From NCBI GenBank assembly GCA_018340805.1, contig JACMZG010000008.1, positions 78,438,460 through 78,502,459 on the forward strand: DNA of 64,000 bases, given 5' to 3'. This DNA is from Microvelia longipes. Lineage: Eukaryota > Arthropoda > Insecta > Hemiptera > Veliidae. This document shows positions 36,017 to 47,403 of the stretch, piece after piece (position 1 is the first letter of the stretch; the number at the start of each line of letters is the position of its first letter). The notes beneath the pieces are model-generated. The model saw nothing but the letters and a program-made list of their open reading frames with translations, did no database searches and was not told the DNA's origin. The translations under genes and the position numbers were made by a program.

Positions 36017-36092
<76 letters not shown>
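35300..36092. repeat. Direct duplication of ~230 bp between (TA)n tracts
   Basis: 35384-35612 and 35792-36022 appear identical, each starting AACAGACTAATTATTAGAG and ending TCAGTACAAAAATA (period about 408 bp). TA tracts lie at 35313-35383, 35708-35791 and 36020-36092. Each copy holds one diverged unit of the 67-bp minisatellite and the end of a MITE family A element (CATAGAGATATTTTTAGAAG ... ACATCGAAAAAGTAACC). This may be recent duplication or assembly collapse and expansion at TA repeats. Confidence 0.88.
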
Positions 36093-36093
<1 letters not shown>

Positions 36094-36370
36094 TAGAGGG
36101 GACATATAGCCTATCTAAATACATTGGAAGTGCCTAAAACATCGTTCTGGGGCTCTCAGGGTCTCTGTGTAACCTCATTGAAACCTCCTTCAAGAGTGAG
36201 TTTAGGTTATAATAAATCAATTGTTTTAGGCTTTCCGCACATTGTTTGTAGTTTGATTTCTATTTTACCGTACTTCTACTGATTATTTGATTATGGTTTT
36301 AGCGCAGGTAGTATATAATATTTGTTCCAAATTTAACCATTAGGGCCCCTCTAGTAATAATATCTCTATG
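36091..36370 (+). mobile_element. hAT-like MITE family A, left end merged with (TA)n
   Basis: TACTAGAGGGGACATATAGC at the left and CTAGTAATAATATCTCTATG at the right. The first bases are lost in the TA tract. Confidence 0.82.
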
Positions 36371-36395
36371 GGTTATACGTTATATTAATCGTAGG

Positions 36396-36687
36396 CATAA
36401 AGATATATTACTAGAGGAGCCCCATTGGTTGAATTTTGAAACATCGAAAAAATAACCTGACCACCTTCTCTTATAAATATAATCAAATAATCAGTACAAA
36501 ATTACAGTAACTTATATAGTAAAACGTTAAAAATACAAATCATAACACAAACAATGTGCGGGAAACCGAAATATATGTAATTATTGTAACCTTAACTCTC
36601 TTGAAGGAGGTTTCAATGAGGTTACACAGAGCCCCAAAAAGATGTCTCAGGCCTCTCAATGTATTGAGATAGGCTATGCCCCCCATG
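36396..36687 (-). mobile_element. hAT-like MITE family A with 8-bp duplication
   Basis: Begins CATAAAGATATATTACTAGAGG and ends GGCTATGCCCCCCATG, where part of the terminal repeat is deleted. It is flanked by ATCGTAGG at 36388-36395 and 36688-36695, a perfect 8-bp target duplication. Together with the preceding copy it forms a pair in opposite orientation. Confidence 0.85.
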
Positions 36688-36695
36688 ATCGTAGG

Positions 36696-37848
36696 TTTAA
36701 TAGGTTACATTATAATAATGGGAAGAGGTATAGGTTATAGTAATAGTTATAAGTAATAATAATAGTGGGTGTAATAGGTTACGTTACAGCAATAGTTATT
36801 GGTTACAGGAATAATAGAATAGTAATAAGTTTAAGTATTAGTACCAATACGTATAGAGCTAACAGCAATATAAGTATTAATAGTCGTAATATTTAAAGAA
36901 GTTATATTAGTAATTTATAGCAGACATGCAAATAGAACAATTATAAAAGAAAATAGAAATATTCAAAATGGCTAAAGAAAGTAAAATATATCCAACTCAT
37001 ATTACGATCTATTAACTAGTAGTTAATAGATGTATTAATTATTATGTATTTATTATTATTAATTTCTAGTATTAACTAGAAATGTAGTTAAGTATTAATT
37101 AATTTAAAATTATATAGATTAAAACGAATAATAAAATATCCAGACTTACTTCACTTCATCGGACATTCCGCTCTGCATGAAGGCTGAAGGCCGACTGACG
37201 AGAGTCGACCCTGCCCTCCTTTTATATCCTACGGTGGCCTCCGCCATCTTGGAATTACGTAACAAATAATTATGAAATATTCTATTTTATTTATGATAAA
37301 ATTTATTGATAATTATTTAGTAATATATTTTTACAATTAATTTTTCATAATTAATAATATTCTTTAAATATTAGACCAAAAACTAAAAAAAATATGGATC
37401 ATCTAATTTGATTAATGCGATGTATTTTTATTAAAATTTTCTAAATTATCTTAAAAACATAAAATAAATAATACTTTTTATTTTTTTTTATTAAATATTA
37501 TTTTGAAATTAATGATTTTTTTATAGAAATTTGTCCGTTTATACCTCGAGCTAAGTAACCTCCATCTTAAATTGAATTATATAAATACATCAATACGACA
37601 AAAAGATTTGTTAAATTAAAATAATCAATTTGTATTTAATTAATATAAGGGAGTTCAGGTTATGAAACCTTCTTGGTAGGGTAGGTCGGGATTTTTATGT
37701 TGTTCTTACGTTTTTTGAAAAAATATAAATTTTCTAATCTTAACGCGTTAAAGTCAAGCTTTTTATATAGCTATACTGATCATTTGTCGAAGTAACTTTA
37801 AAAAGTAGTGTATTTGTTCGTGTAAAACCTCGGAAAACCGAAAACACG
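36696..37848. other. No gene seen; LINE 5' end probably inside
   Basis: TAATAGGTTA-type imperfect repeats lie at 36700-36830. The remainder is AT-rich. The 5' UTR of the next LINE begins somewhere in 37640-37848. Confidence 0.45.
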
Positions 37849-38616
37849 ATGGACAAGGAAGAATTTATAACCTTGTTTGCCCAGCTTTTCGAAACAAACA
37901 TCGCAAAATTAAAAAATGATCTAAGAGAAGACATAAATAAAACAATTGTTGCCGAAATCGCTAAAATAAATATCAAAGAAACTATCGAAGGAGAGTTATT
38001 TAGATTAAAAGAAGAAAACCTTAAGCTACAAACGATGTACTCGTTGCAACAAGATCAAATGGAAAACCTTGAAAAACGAAATAATCTCTTATTATACGGA
38101 ATTGCCCAATTACCGGATGAAAACGACAGCAAATTAGAAGAGCATGTTTTAGAAATGTGCAATAGCAAGTTACAAATAGAAATTAAATCCGATGATATTA
38201 GTTGGATCCATAGAATGTGGCAAGATGGGCCCGTTCTCGTCTCACTGACATCAAGTAAGTTTAAAGTTGCCATAATTAAGAAAGCAAGTACACTGAAAAC
38301 TCTAAAAATGTCTGTTTCCCATGACTTAAGTAAAGGAACAAGGGAAAAACGGGCTCAATTGTGGGAAATCAGCAAAACTCTTAAAGAAGCAGGCACCATA
38401 GCAAAAGTAAGAAACAACGGTCTTATCATTGATAACAAACTAGTGCCATTTTATGATATCATGAAAAAACACAAGCCTGAAGTTCTTTCAACTTTATTTA
38501 AACCATTAACAGCTGATCTAGACGACGTATCTCCAGACAGCAACAAGAAAAGAAAGAGGCAAAAACAACATGGGAAAAACAACGATAGTGATCTTTTTCG
38601 TCCCCAAACTAACTAA
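37849..38616 (+). CDS. LINE ORF1 protein (coiled coil, RRM-like)
   Basis: An intact 255-codon frame. Residues about 20-75 are rich in charged heptads (LKNDLREDINK ... LFRLKEENLKLQ), predicting a coiled coil. Residues 77-190 resemble the RNA-binding part of LINE ORF1 proteins: RNNLLLYGIAQLPDEND, a SWIHRM turn, PVLVSLTSSKFK and a VSHDLSKGTREKRAQLW helix. A basic NKKRKRQKQ tail follows. It binds element RNA in known relatives. Its end overlaps the ORF2 start by about 47 bases in another frame. Confidence 0.75.
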   Translation: MDKEEFITLFAQLFETNIAKLKNDLREDINKTIVAEIAKINIKETIEGELFRLKEENLKLQTMYSLQQDQMENLEKRNNLLLYGIAQLPDENDSKLEEHVLEMCNSKLQIEIKSDDISWIHRMWQDGPVLVSLTSSKFKVAIIKKASTLKTLKMSVSHDLSKGTREKRAQLWEISKTLKEAGTIAKVRNNGLIIDNKLVPFYDIMKKHKPEVLSTLFKPLTADLDDVSPDSNKKRKRQKQHGKNNDSDLFRPQTN

Positions 38617-41600
38617 ATGTTGCAAAGACAACCCTTCCGGAGTTGAATTAAGCACAATTTTTTGGAACGTAGAAGGAATAAAAAATCTAGATTTACTGAA
38701 CAACTCACAACAAACCATACTTTTAAAATCATTAGTTATTGGGTTATCTGAAACTTGGCTCACAAGCCCTTACATACCTCCCAATGCATACAGTGAGTAT
38801 CAAAAATTTGAATGTTTTGCTGAGAAAACAAGAGCTAAAGGAAGAGCAAGTGGCGGACTAGTGTTACTCATACATAATAAAGCCAAGAAAGCCGAATTAG
38901 TTATTAGAAATAAACATTGGATTGTTGTACGTGCTATTTTTTAATGAATGGGACATCATAATATGTCTGGCTTATTTGCCACCCAAACCCGAATGCGACA
39001 TACTGATAGATAAGCTCGATGAAACTTTATGTTGCTTAAGAAAAGATTATCCTGAGTCTTATATTATCTGCGGAGGGGACTTTAATGCACGTATTGGCAT
39101 TAAAAACCAATTTGAAGAGGAAATATTTGCAGACACTAACCTTAATCCTAAAAGAACAACCTCGGACTTACATATAAATTCAAGAGGAAAATTGTTGTTA
39201 GAATGCATGGAAAGCAATGGTATGGTTGTGCTGTACGGACGAACAACTAGTGATTCACCAGCACAGTACACTTTCATTAGTAAAGTTGGTACTTCAACTA
39301 TAGACTTGGTGTGGGTAAGCTTAAATGCATCCATCCTAATAAAAGATTTTATGATATCTAATCTGCCCACATTATCAAGCCATTTGATTACTTTAACAAC
39401 CTTCCATGGTTATAACGATACGCAGCTGATCAATTTTAACTCGAACGAAAGACCTCATTATATAACTTGGAGCCCAGACATCAGCAAGCAATTTCCTTTC
39501 ATTGAAACTCTGTTAAATTCTCACAATATCTATTATGAAAGTGATTCACTTGATTTACTGAGTATAAATTCCACCAATGCTATTACCGAAGCTGTCCAGA
39601 TGGCAGGAATACTGAGGAAAAGATTGCCAATAAGAAGTAGACAGCTCAACTGAAACCCCTGGTACACAAATGATATAGACAAATTAAAAAAACAAATGCA
39701 GAAATCATTCAATAGGTGGAGAAGAAAAAAGCACAATAAAGAAATGCTAAACAATCACTTAATGTCAAAAAAGGAGTATAGAAAAGCAATCAAAGAAGCA
39801 AAAAAAGTCTTTTATCTTAATGTCAGTGACTGCTTAAAACAAGTGAAAGATAGCACCTCCTTCTGGCGGGCTGTGAAGCATTTACGCCCAGGAACAGGCA
39901 AAGCAAACACAATACACTCCAGAATCTGGACACTTTTTTTCTTAGATATTTACCCTCAGGACAATATACATATTCAGGAAGTTATAGAGTTTCCCCTTAA
40001 AGTGTCTTCTGATCTACTAGATAAAAAAATTTCCATTGATGAACTAGTTCAGTGCTTAAAAAAGCTTAAAAACAAAAAATCAGCAGGACCTGATGGGATC
40101 CCTTATGAAGTCTATAAAAACCTACCGTCCTCATGGCTCCACTATCTATTAAACTTATTAAATAAAGTCATAGACACAGAAACTATACCGACAGAGTGGG
40201 CCAAAGCTTATGACAATAATGCTTCACAAAAAGGGCTCAACAGATGACCCTCAAAACTTTAGGCCTATTGCTTTAATCAACACCTGCCTGAAAATTTTAA
40301 CCCAGATATTAGCCAACAGGTTGTATGAATGGTTAAATCTTAACAATATACTTGTTGAAGCGCAAGCTGGATTCCGGAGGCAAAGAAGTTGCACTGATAA
40401 TTTATTTACACTCCTGGCCTTGATTCACAACACAATCAGAAAAAAAGGGCAATACTTATACATAGCATATGTTGACTTTAAACAGGCATTTGATTCCATT
40501 ATTCATAATATATTATGGAGCAAACTATATGAACTAGGAATAAGCTCAAAGCTCATAAATATTCTAATATGTATATACAAGTACGCCAAAACATTCATTT
40601 TAACAGTTGATGGAAATACCGAAGAGATAAACATTACAAGAGGGCTATTGCAAGGTGATCCAATTAGTGGACTTCTTTTCTGTCTCTTTATAAATGACTT
40701 GGAAGACTTCATCAGGCAGAAAGGCATGGTCGGAGTCAGTATAAATGAAGTTATTGATATTATAATATTACTCTTCTGTGATGATCTAATTCTGTTATGT
40801 TATTCACCAATAGACCTGAAGAAGAAACTAAATTTGCTGTTGGAATATTGCAATAAATATGGACTCAAGGTTAATGTAAAGAAAACTAAAATACAAATAT
40901 TCCACAAAAGCCCGCATCAAAAAAAGAAAACAAAATTCTTCTATGGCGAACAGGAGTTAGAAATAATCAATAATTACACTTACCTTGGGATAACCTTTTC
41001 AAACACAGGAAAATTCAGTGCAGCAGTCGATGAAATGATAAGCAAATCAAATAAGGCTTTCGGATCAGTCAAGCACATTTTGGCTGCAGGGAAATGTAAC
41101 GATTGGGATGCAAGAACCAAACTGTTGGACTCAGTAGCTGTCTCAACTCTACTATATTCATCAGAGATATGGGGTTTGCGGTATTTAGACAGATTAGACT
41201 CTACTCATTCTAGATATCTAAAAATGTTCTTAAATCTGCCAAAAAACACTCCCCATAGTTTTATAAGGATTGAAACAGAGTGCTCTGCACTCTCAGGCAA
41301 AGTCCTAAATAGGGCATTAAATTGGAGAAATAAAATAGTAAACATGCCTCAAACGAGGTATCCAAAAATATGTCTAGACAGATTAGTCCAGCTGGATAAA
41401 ACCACTAATGCTACAAGTGAAATAGCCACCAATTGGTACACCCAATTGTTTCACATTGTCTCTAATATTCCTGATGTGTCTCAACCAATCCTTAATGCCT
41501 TATCAAATAACTTACCACTTTCTAATTCAGAAATCCAAGAATTAACCAATAAATTTAACTGCCATAAAGTCCAATTGGACTTGGAAAAAATAAATAATAC

Positions 41601-41940
41601 ATCTTTCAGCAACTTGTATAAAGAAATCTATTCATACAATGATTATTTAAAGCTAGATTGCTGCTTTAATAAAAAAAACCCTTCTTTGCCAAATTAGATT
41701 AATGTCCACTATCAACCCAGTCCTCAGGCACAAAAACAAGAAAATTATCTTGGATAGTGATGGATGGTGCCAAGCGTGCGGGCAACATCTTGAAGATTTG
41801 CACCACTTTTTTCATACCTGCCCTAGGCTCCAGAACCTACGCCATGAATTTTATACCAATACACCAAGGAGGACTCTAGCCCAATCGAAATCTTTAAAAT
41901 AAATAATAAACAAAAATTAAATCTTTTTGTTCAGTACGTT
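38570..41940 (+). pseudogene. LINE ORF2: endonuclease and reverse transcriptase (broken)
   Basis: The endonuclease begins IFWNVEGIK (38655) and continues GLSETWL and GGLVLLIHN. A shift occurs at a T run near 38935, after which LAYLPP, GGDFNARIG and STIDLVWVS follow. An in-frame TGA stands at 39651-39653, after RSRQLN and before NPWYTND. The frame then runs to 40247 with KNKKSAGPDGIP. Another shift near 40210-40245 leads to the RT frame (to 41697): FRPIALINTCLKI, AYVDFKQAFDSI, LLQGDPISGLLF and FCDDLILL at the catalytic site (C in place of the usual A before DD). A last shift near 41695 leads to CQACGQHLEDLHHFFHTC, the terminal Cys/His motif, and a further one near 41900. Five or more lesions suggest a dead copy. 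Confidence 0.82.
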
Positions 41941-41960
41941 CAGAAGGGTATTCAGGATTG

Positions 41961-42642
41961 GTAGTGTTCCTAAACTGCATGATTATGACTCCTTTGTTAT
42001 TTTGACTTATGTCCAGAGAGAGGGAGGAGGAGTAGATAAGGAAATAAAATTATAATTTTCTCTAAAAATTTAGTTGTTAAATAGTATCCAATAAAAAAGA
42101 CTAAATTGTGATTTCATTACTTTTATCTCTAAGTTCAAAATTTTTCTTAAGTTATTCATTTTATTTCTTATTATACTCTTTCACTCTCTTAAATAAACCA
42201 ATTATTTTATATAAATAAATAAATAAAAATCTTTATTTGCATAAATACTAATAAAAGTACAATGGAAAATCGTCCAAGTACAAAAATTAGAAGTAATATA
42301 AATTATTCCAAAGTTTCTTAAATTGAAGTCATTAAATTTTGCCCAGATGTCTAAAAATGACATCTGATGCCAGTCTCAGAAAGTGGTGGGGGATCTGATG
42401 CCAGTCTCAGAAAGTGGTGGGGGATTAGCTACAATGAACATTAGTGACATCGACCATTAGACGCATCGTAGGCGACCCGTCTAAAAATTAATATGGCAGA
42501 CATAACTGTCAATAGACTAACCTTCTTCACTGAAACCTCCTTTTAAAGGTTACCGGTTGTTTCTTAACTTTTACTTGTTTGACTTTACTTCGGTATTTAT
42601 CAATGAATAATGTAATTAATAGTTAAAAATAAAACAAGAAAG
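41961..42642. other. Upstream region of TASP1; short tandem repeat at 42362-42425
   Basis: A 31-bp unit (ATCTGATGCCAGTCTCAGAA then AGTGGTGGGGG) occurs twice, exactly in tandem. The rest, up to the TASP1 start codon, probably holds its promoter and 5' UTR, but no TATA or initiator is convincing. Confidence 0.6.
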
Positions 42643-42670
42643 ATGCCTGGATTTATCAGCGTTCACGTTG
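42643..42670 (+). CDS. TASP1: Threonine aspartase 1 (taspase-1), coding exon 1
   Basis: Taspase-1 is an N-terminal-nucleophile (asparaginase-2 type) threonine endopeptidase that matures by cutting itself before the catalytic Thr. In animals it cleaves MLL/trithorax-type proteins and TFIIA-alpha/beta. Exon 1 encodes MPGFISVHV plus the first base of a Gly codon, then a GTGAGT donor. It joins exon 2 to read VHVGAGYHSE, the first conserved strand of the family (VHAGAGYHSE in vertebrates). Vertebrate proteins have about 40 more residues upstream, which this ATG omits, but it is the first in-frame ATG directly before the conserved block. Phase 1 out. Confidence 0.8.
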
Positions 42671-42959
42671 GTGAGTTGTCAGAGTAAATATTATGTATAA
42701 TTTCTTTGTGATTGACTTGTTAGGTAGATGGTTAATGAGATCTTTCTTGTGACAACAGCATGTTTTGCGTATTTTAAATAGATCTATATGATTTATTTAT
42801 AACTTTGATATTTTCTAGAAATAAATGGGGGCTGATGAATGTGATATGGAGGAATTTGATGTTGCCATGTCGAAAACTGATTACCATAAAATATAGTGGA
42901 ATAGAAAGAACCAATGACTTTACTCACGTATTTCTGGCTGTCGATGCAACTGTTAATTA

Positions 42960-43500
42960 GTACGTTTACAGACACTTCTAAATCTGTGGATCGTATTGGA
43001 TACGATCTCTCAATACCGTAATATTTAGCTGTATGAACCATGCGGAGGGGATACGATCGCAAACACTAGAACTAGGGAGATAAAATCTTAATGGATCCCC
43101 CGATACGCTGTATGAACCTTTAGAGACGATCGTATTTAACGGACATCCTTCTCGTCGAACTTTTATTCCACTTCAATATTATCGGTTTTGATCAAACTTT
43201 TGGAATATTTTTTTTTTGGTGTAACTTTATTATTATGCAAAAAATTCACAATTTAACTAAATATATTTTTTTCGTTCGATATGATCATTTAATCGAAATA
43301 TATTTTTTGTTTTAAAATTCCTTATAACCAAAAATGAACCTTCACTATAAAGGACACAATGTTTTTGGCAGCATCAGTTATCACGTAATCTCACTCGATC
43401 GACTTAACAAATACGCTGTAAGAACCGTGAAGTTAGTTGACCGTATTACATACGTTTCAATACGATCACTTGTTAAATATGCTGTGTGTACGTAAGAAAT
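42960..43500. repeat. Possible TIR element in TASP1 intron 1
   Basis: GGATCGTATTGGATACGATC near the left and reversed segments with CGTATTACATACG and CAATACGATCACTTG near the right suggest inverted ends of a MITE. Arm similarity is modest. Short palindromes with CGATCGTATT recur inside. Confidence 0.35.
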
Positions 43501-43889
43501 GTCTAAGGAAGAAAATGTTTGGAGCTAGGGCCACTATAAGCGACTATTGTAATTGTAAAGGCGGTTATGCCTAATATCATGTTGCCTGCCATTGATGAAG
43601 GTTACATTGTGTAACAGATATTCATCCAAAACAAATAAAACTTTAAAAATAATTTTGGGTGCAAATAAACATGGAGGGTTTTTTATACACTATATTAAGA
43701 CTTTTTACATTCTTCTTTCAATTACAGAGTGGCAGCCATTTTTAAAATATCTAGGAGATCATTTTTTTAAACTGATTTTTCATAACTCGCAATACTATTT
43801 TAAGGGAGTCGGCTCACTTGTTATTCTATTCCACTCTTCCGAAAAGTACTGTATAGCTCAGATGCCTCCATGGTCTAGGTTGTTAATGC

Positions 43890-44042
43890 TTTATAGTAAC
43901 AAACCAATATTGAACTAACCCACGAGGTAAAGCCAATATGAAATGGTGGGTGTGGTTTACCATCCAGGACTTACCTTATTGGCTCTCTTGTATTGTTTTC
44001 CCATGCTGTCAACTGATTATAACTGTGTGTTATACTCTATTA
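43890..44042. mobile_element. MITE family B, diverged copy
   Basis: The interior GGTGTGGTTTACCATCCAGG and TTGGCTCTCTTG and the right end GCTGTCAACTGATTATAACTG match 232-411. The left TIR is eroded. It is followed at 44054-44100 by a terminal scrap of family C. Confidence 0.7.
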
Positions 44043-44100
44043 TATTGACCTTAGACACAAGGATCTTTAATAAAGCGTAAGGCGCACTAAGTTGATTTGG

Positions 44101-45685
44101 CATATTGCAAATTTACCCTGTTGTGTCAAATGTAACATTAATTTCAATAAAAATCACTTGGTTGTTTGGGTTATCATAAGTTCAATAAACTCCGCCTTTT
44201 CATCTTTGTCTTATTTTGGTAGGTCATAGCTTGTCATGTGAAGAAAGTTATTTTGTAATGCATAAAAATATACTAATAATAATAGAGTAATTTCAGTTAA
44301 GACCTTAACAAAGAGCATTTCTTTTAGCAAACGTCAGAAAAAAAAGAATAATCATTAGAGATTACAGTCTGTAAAGAACTCATTCCATGAATAAAAAACT
44401 TTTGAAAGCAAATAATTTTTAAGTTTGGAATTAAACTGATTTAAGTTAAGACTTTTTATTCAGCCGCTCAGTAGATTGTACCCTTTAACTGCCAAGATGG
44501 TTGGTCTTACATAGTGCTAAATGCGTGCCAAAATTCGCATTGATCTAATCATTATTTTGTGTTATATGCATTATTAACATTTTTGTTGAATCAATATTGC
44601 AGGTTAACAACGTCATAAAAAATTATTTTCCGATGTCATAGAGAAATTATTTCCAGGCTTGCACAAACAGATTTAGTGATTAATTATTTTACTAAGTTTC
44701 AGCTCTCTAATATAAACATAGTAGAAGTTATGATGATAACTGTTATGTCTTTAGTAATAACAGAAAAAGTAATTATAGAGAAGTAGTGACTTGTATTGTA
44801 CAGCTTATATTAATGTGATTTTAACTATAACAACACTTTCCAAAATGAAGCTGCTTCATGTGCTTTCCCTCGATCCTGCTACCGCTGCAATAATCTGTTT
44901 TACCTCTTTTTAAAATGTAGGTTATAGGAAAATGTTCAGTTATCTCACATTAGTTTTTAATAAAAGTTATTAAAACTGATTAAATAGTGTTAAAAGTGTG
45001 TAATAAAATCAAAATACAACAATAAATTGGAATAGATAATAGGTCACTGACAAGATGAGTATGAAGCATATTGACCATATGCTTGATTTTGATTTGTGTG
45101 TTGCTCGAGTGTTAGCATTCCCACTCTAACTTTAGAATCCTTGCTGCACAGCGGTTTCATTTTTGGAAAGTGTTGTATAAATCTGTTGAAAAGTTGCTGT
45201 GGTGAAAATATAGTAGTCTATCGACTACTGAGGAAAAGTTTTGATATACATTACCGATTTTTTTATTAGTCTTTTTAGGACAACATCCAATAGAAATAAT
45301 TAAGCGGTATAACAGCAGGAAAGTTCTTTGTTTAAGATGTTTTTTGTCTATTTGGTGATTGTTAAGCTATATGTCATGATTGCTTGGCGCTAATGTCCTT
45401 ATTTTGATAAGTTGACAAACAAATATTAAACCAATTGGTATTTAAACCACTCTCACAAGGTCTTAAAACATTAGAAATAAATAATTCTGCTGAAAGCTGG
45501 TTTTGGGTTTTAGTGCAAATGTAATACTTTTCCTATATATACCTACGGTATAATGAGAAAAAAATAAAAATCAATAGTTAAGTTCCAGTTTGTTTGTGGA
45601 TCTCTGTGATTGTCTTTTGTTGTGATTACAATGGTTTATTATCCTATTGTATAATGATATATTATTGCTTTGGAATTTTGTTTAG
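44101..45685. other. TASP1 intron 1 remainder, no gene seen
   Basis: AT-rich intronic sequence. A palindromic dispersed fragment (ACTTTTCCTATATATACCTACGG) lies at 45528-45560. Confidence 0.5.
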
Positions 45686-45753
45686 GAGCGGGATACCACT
45701 CTGAGAAGAAGAGGGAACAGTATGCATCTCTGTGTAAGAATGCTTGTCTCAAG
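45686..45753 (+). CDS. TASP1: Taspase-1, coding exon 2
   Basis: Acceptor TTGTTTAG and donor AAG|GTAATA. It encodes (G)AGYHSEKKREQYASLCKNA then CLK, continuing the conserved first helix. Phase 1 in, phase 0 out. Intron 1 (3.0 kb) holds MITE scraps and a possible TIR element at 42960-43500. Confidence 0.9.
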
Positions 45754-46365
45754 GTAATATTACTTACTTGAGCCGATTATGTTATGCTATATTACTCTAT
45801 GACTTAAGGGTTTAACAATTGTAGGCCAATAGTACAAAATCTATTGATTTTGTCGTTTTTAATAAATTATCCGCTGGTTTATATAGTGCTAACTAGAAAA
45901 TCTAGCTGCTATCTGAGTTAATTTGGGAAAACTGTCATCTTAAAATGTTACTGACTCTGTTTTTTTTATCAATTTTTATTCATATTAGCTTTTGGATAGT
46001 GTTATGTTCTAATATTTTTCTAAATGAAAATAATGTGAATGGTGGCAACCCTGCGAGTACCCTGGGAGGTTATGCCGGTACAAACATATCAGAGATGTGA
46101 TACTTTATTTTAATTTATTGTCAGTTAAAATTACGTTGGAAAAGACGATTTCAAGCTTAGTTTATACTTTAAACTTGCATTGTTATTTACTTACACTTAA
46201 ATTGTTTTGCTTTCTGAGATTTTTTTTTTTTTACTGACACCAAAGTATTGCAAAAATAAAAAATACCAAGTATAAGCAAAAATGTAAAACCCACTATTTT
46301 TCATCAAATGTCAATGTTTCAGTGCCTATAGATTCCAAAAATAAGAAAAAATTGGTTTTTTGAGC

Positions 46366-46590
46366 TGACACAATTTATATTGTGTCAACTATTCATGTTT
46401 TGCAAATCTCAGTAGAATCATATGATATCATGTTTTCCTTGCCAAGCATGATGGCGGTTAGAGAGCACTGCTCGTTTCTGGTAAATACTTCTCATTATAT
46501 TCTTCAGAATTGATTGAGTTATTCTTGACGAAACAGAGTAGGACATGACATTATGTTAAGCCATCAATGATGACAAATCTGTTCTTTGAT
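46366..46590 (+). repeat. Diverged monomer of the hammerhead satellite
   Basis: Lies in TASP1 intron 2. It shares TGTGTCAACTATTCATGTTT, GCATGATGGCGGTTAGAGAGCA-type sequence, the ATTCTTCAGAATTGATTGA block and GACGAAACAGAGTAGGACATGACATTATG-type sequence with the array units at 50434-52102. Roughly 45 bp are missing between the AATTGATTG and ACGAAACAGAG blocks. This removes the CTCTGTC strand and CTGATGA, so the ribozyme is destroyed here. Confidence 0.85.
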
Positions 46591-46861
46591 CCATTTTTTT
46601 GAATAGGTAAAAATCAAAGACGATAGCAAAGCAACTTTCAACTATTAAGTGAACAAAATGGCCTAGCTTGTCGCCATAAGTGAGAGACATGAGTACCAAC
46701 ATAAAGCCACAAAAAGCCCGCGAAATTCAAAATTCGCAAAACTTTTTGAACACCCCTTATGCCTTGTCATTGATAGCCATTGCTTGAGCTCCCTAGACAT
46801 TTTTCTGTTCCAAACTAGCTGGAGCATTTGGTCTTAAAAAAACTATTAATGTCTATGGTAG

Positions 46862-47130
46862 GGAGTAGAAGTTCTCCGATGTGGTGGTTCGAGTGTTGAA
46901 GCAGTTACCGTAGCAACATGTATACTAGAAGACTCTTACCTTACTAACGCTGGTAGAGGTTCTAACCTGACATGGGATGGTACAGTGGAGTGCGATGCAT
47001 CTGTGATGGAGAGCACTGGTTTATACGGATCTGTTGGTGGAGTGTCTGGTGTACAGAATCCAGTCCTGCTAGCTAAGGAGATATGTCTGGCTAGATCCAA
47101 ACACCTATCTCTAGACAGAGTACCCCCTGG
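46862..47130 (+). CDS. TASP1: Taspase-1, coding exon 3
   Basis: Acceptor CTATGGTAG and donor GG|GTAAGA, 269 bp, phase 0 in and 2 out. It encodes GVEVLRCGGSSVEAV, then LEDSYLTNAGRGSNLTWDG (the family's E-x-S-xxTNAG-GSN-L substrate-pocket block), VECDASVMES, and a GGVSGVQNPVLLA block matching the conserved G-x-SG-x-x-NP. All these are hallmark positions of type-2 asparaginase and taspase proteins, and the spacing and order fit taspase-1. Confidence 0.95.
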
Positions 47131-47194
47131 GTAAGATTTAACTTACAAAACTTATTTTATTTAATTTATTCTCTCCAATTAAAAGCACTACTGG

Positions 47195-47243
47195 TTATAA
47201 TCAATTAACAGATTATAACCGTGTGTAATACTATACATAACAT
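47195..47243. repeat. MITE family B end fragment
   Basis: AATCAATTAACAGATTATAACCGTGTGTAATACT resembles the family B terminal repeat. Confidence 0.55.
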
Positions 47244-47403
47244 TGACAAAAAAGTCCAAAATAGTTGATATTCAACTACCGAGCTTTATACCTGGGATCT
47301 TGGTCGTCATCAGGGTAAAGAGACTTATATTATTATATTTTTTGTCATATTATTTACAATCCATTCATATCTTCTTTATCCATTTTACTATGAGCTACTG
47401 AAT

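Larger units (their letters stand above)
37849..41960 (+). mobile_element. Non-LTR retrotransposon (LINE), two ORFs, clade not certain
   Basis: ORF1 (coiled coil plus RRM-like) is followed by an overlapping ORF2 with endonuclease, RT and a C-terminal Cys/His motif. No RNase H domain is seen, unlike the I-clade element. The ORF1 type and RT suggest the CR1/L2/Daphne side of LINEs, but I cannot assign the clade by eye. The 3' end is not defined. Confidence 0.8.
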
